This document shows positions 28,327 through 28,434 of a stretch of DNA of 28,434 nucleotides, piece after piece (the first letter of the stretch is position 1; each line of letters starts with the position of its first letter). The notes beneath the pieces were generated by a model that did no database searches, was not told the DNA's origin, and saw nothing but the letters and a program-made list of their open reading frames with translations. Both the position numbers and the translations under genes were made by a program. Source of the stretch: a virus; the IMG/VR virus record IMGVR_UViG_3300031565_000267, positions 1 through 28,434 of that record; one strand, written 5' to 3'.

Positions 28327-28434
28327 ATGGACATAACCAACAAAATAATAGACTATGAAAACGGCGAATTAACTGTAAAAGAATGCATTGAACTATTTCA
28401 AGAATTGCTAAACACTGGACTAATTAACCAATTG
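28327..28434 (+). CDS. Conserved phage protein (DUF7417-like), cut by the window edge
   Basis: Only the first 36 residues are present. The pattern IIDYENGELTVKECIELFQ followed by ELLNTGLINQL is that of a very common small phage/plasmid protein (YENGEL..ELFQELI.TGL, named from memory as DUF7417). Function unknown. AAAGGA precedes the ATG. Confidence 0.7.
   Translation, partial: MDITNKIIDYENGELTVKECIELFQELLNTGLINQL

Noticed and set aside
1-28434. tRNA genes, insertion sequences, integrase or attachment sites
   Set aside because: No cloverleaf with a CCA-like acceptor, no transposase or recombinase frame and no long direct repeats at module borders were seen; the zinc ribbon at 13748-13837 resembles a transposase ribbon but is fused to an exonuclease.

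Overview
This window is part of the genome of a tailed double-stranded DNA phage (Caudoviricetes). It carries a two-motif large terminase, a portal, a scaffold-like protein, a putative HK97-type major capsid protein, fibre genes and a phage replication/recombination set. Genes are packed almost end to end, and starts and stops often overlap (ATGA, TGATG, TAATG). Strong GGAGG-type ribosome sites and TTGACA/TATAAT-like promoters point to a bacterial host. Two lipoprotein signals suggest a host with an outer membrane, but the host cannot be named from sequence alone. No integrase, classical repressor, tRNA, rRNA or CRISPR array was seen. The window is not a whole genome: the last gene runs off the right edge, and tail tube, tape measure and a clear lysis cassette are missing.

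Layout. (1) 1-2715: a terminator, a promoter, then an operon of about 13 very small genes of unknown function. (2) 2851-5477: a ribbon-helix-helix-like protein, a promoter, a lipoprotein with a metzincin zinc-protease motif, an HD-domain nucleotide hydrolase, a zinc-ribbon protein fused to a dATP/dGTP-diphosphohydrolase-like domain, and small genes. (3) 5470-8138: a RecB/AddB-type PD-(D/E)XK nuclease with a likely Fe-S cluster, a Sak4-like RecA-fold ATPase with its own promoter, and a DUF669-like single-strand-binding protein, together a recombination cassette. (4) 8238-13873: a small lipoprotein, a family A DNA polymerase with unusual active-site motifs, small genes, a P-loop ATPase/helicase-like protein that seems to start at AUA, and a DEDD exonuclease with a zinc ribbon. 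(5) 13870-14236: one minus-strand gene facing the late genes across two interlocked promoters. (6) 14237-26290: small genes, holin-like protein, possible small terminase, large terminase, portal, virion and fibre genes, a phospholipase A2-like small protein, scaffold, capsid and collar fibre. (7) 26291-26630: a 340-base non-coding hub with dyads, AT-rich decamers, four tandem 16-bp iterons and a promoter. (8) 26631-28434: an AT-rich operon with a probable HhH-GPD DNA-glycosylase-like protein and small genes.

Two themes stand out. First, a 16-bp element repeated four times at 26458-26521 recurs once at 14209-14223, inside the divergent promoter region, so one DNA-binding protein may link the non-coding hub to the late-gene switch. 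Second, the HD hydrolase, the diphosphohydrolase-like protein, the divergent polymerase and the glycosylase-like protein together raise the possibility of altered DNA bases. The enzyme that would settle the 2-aminoadenine version (PurZ) is not in the window.
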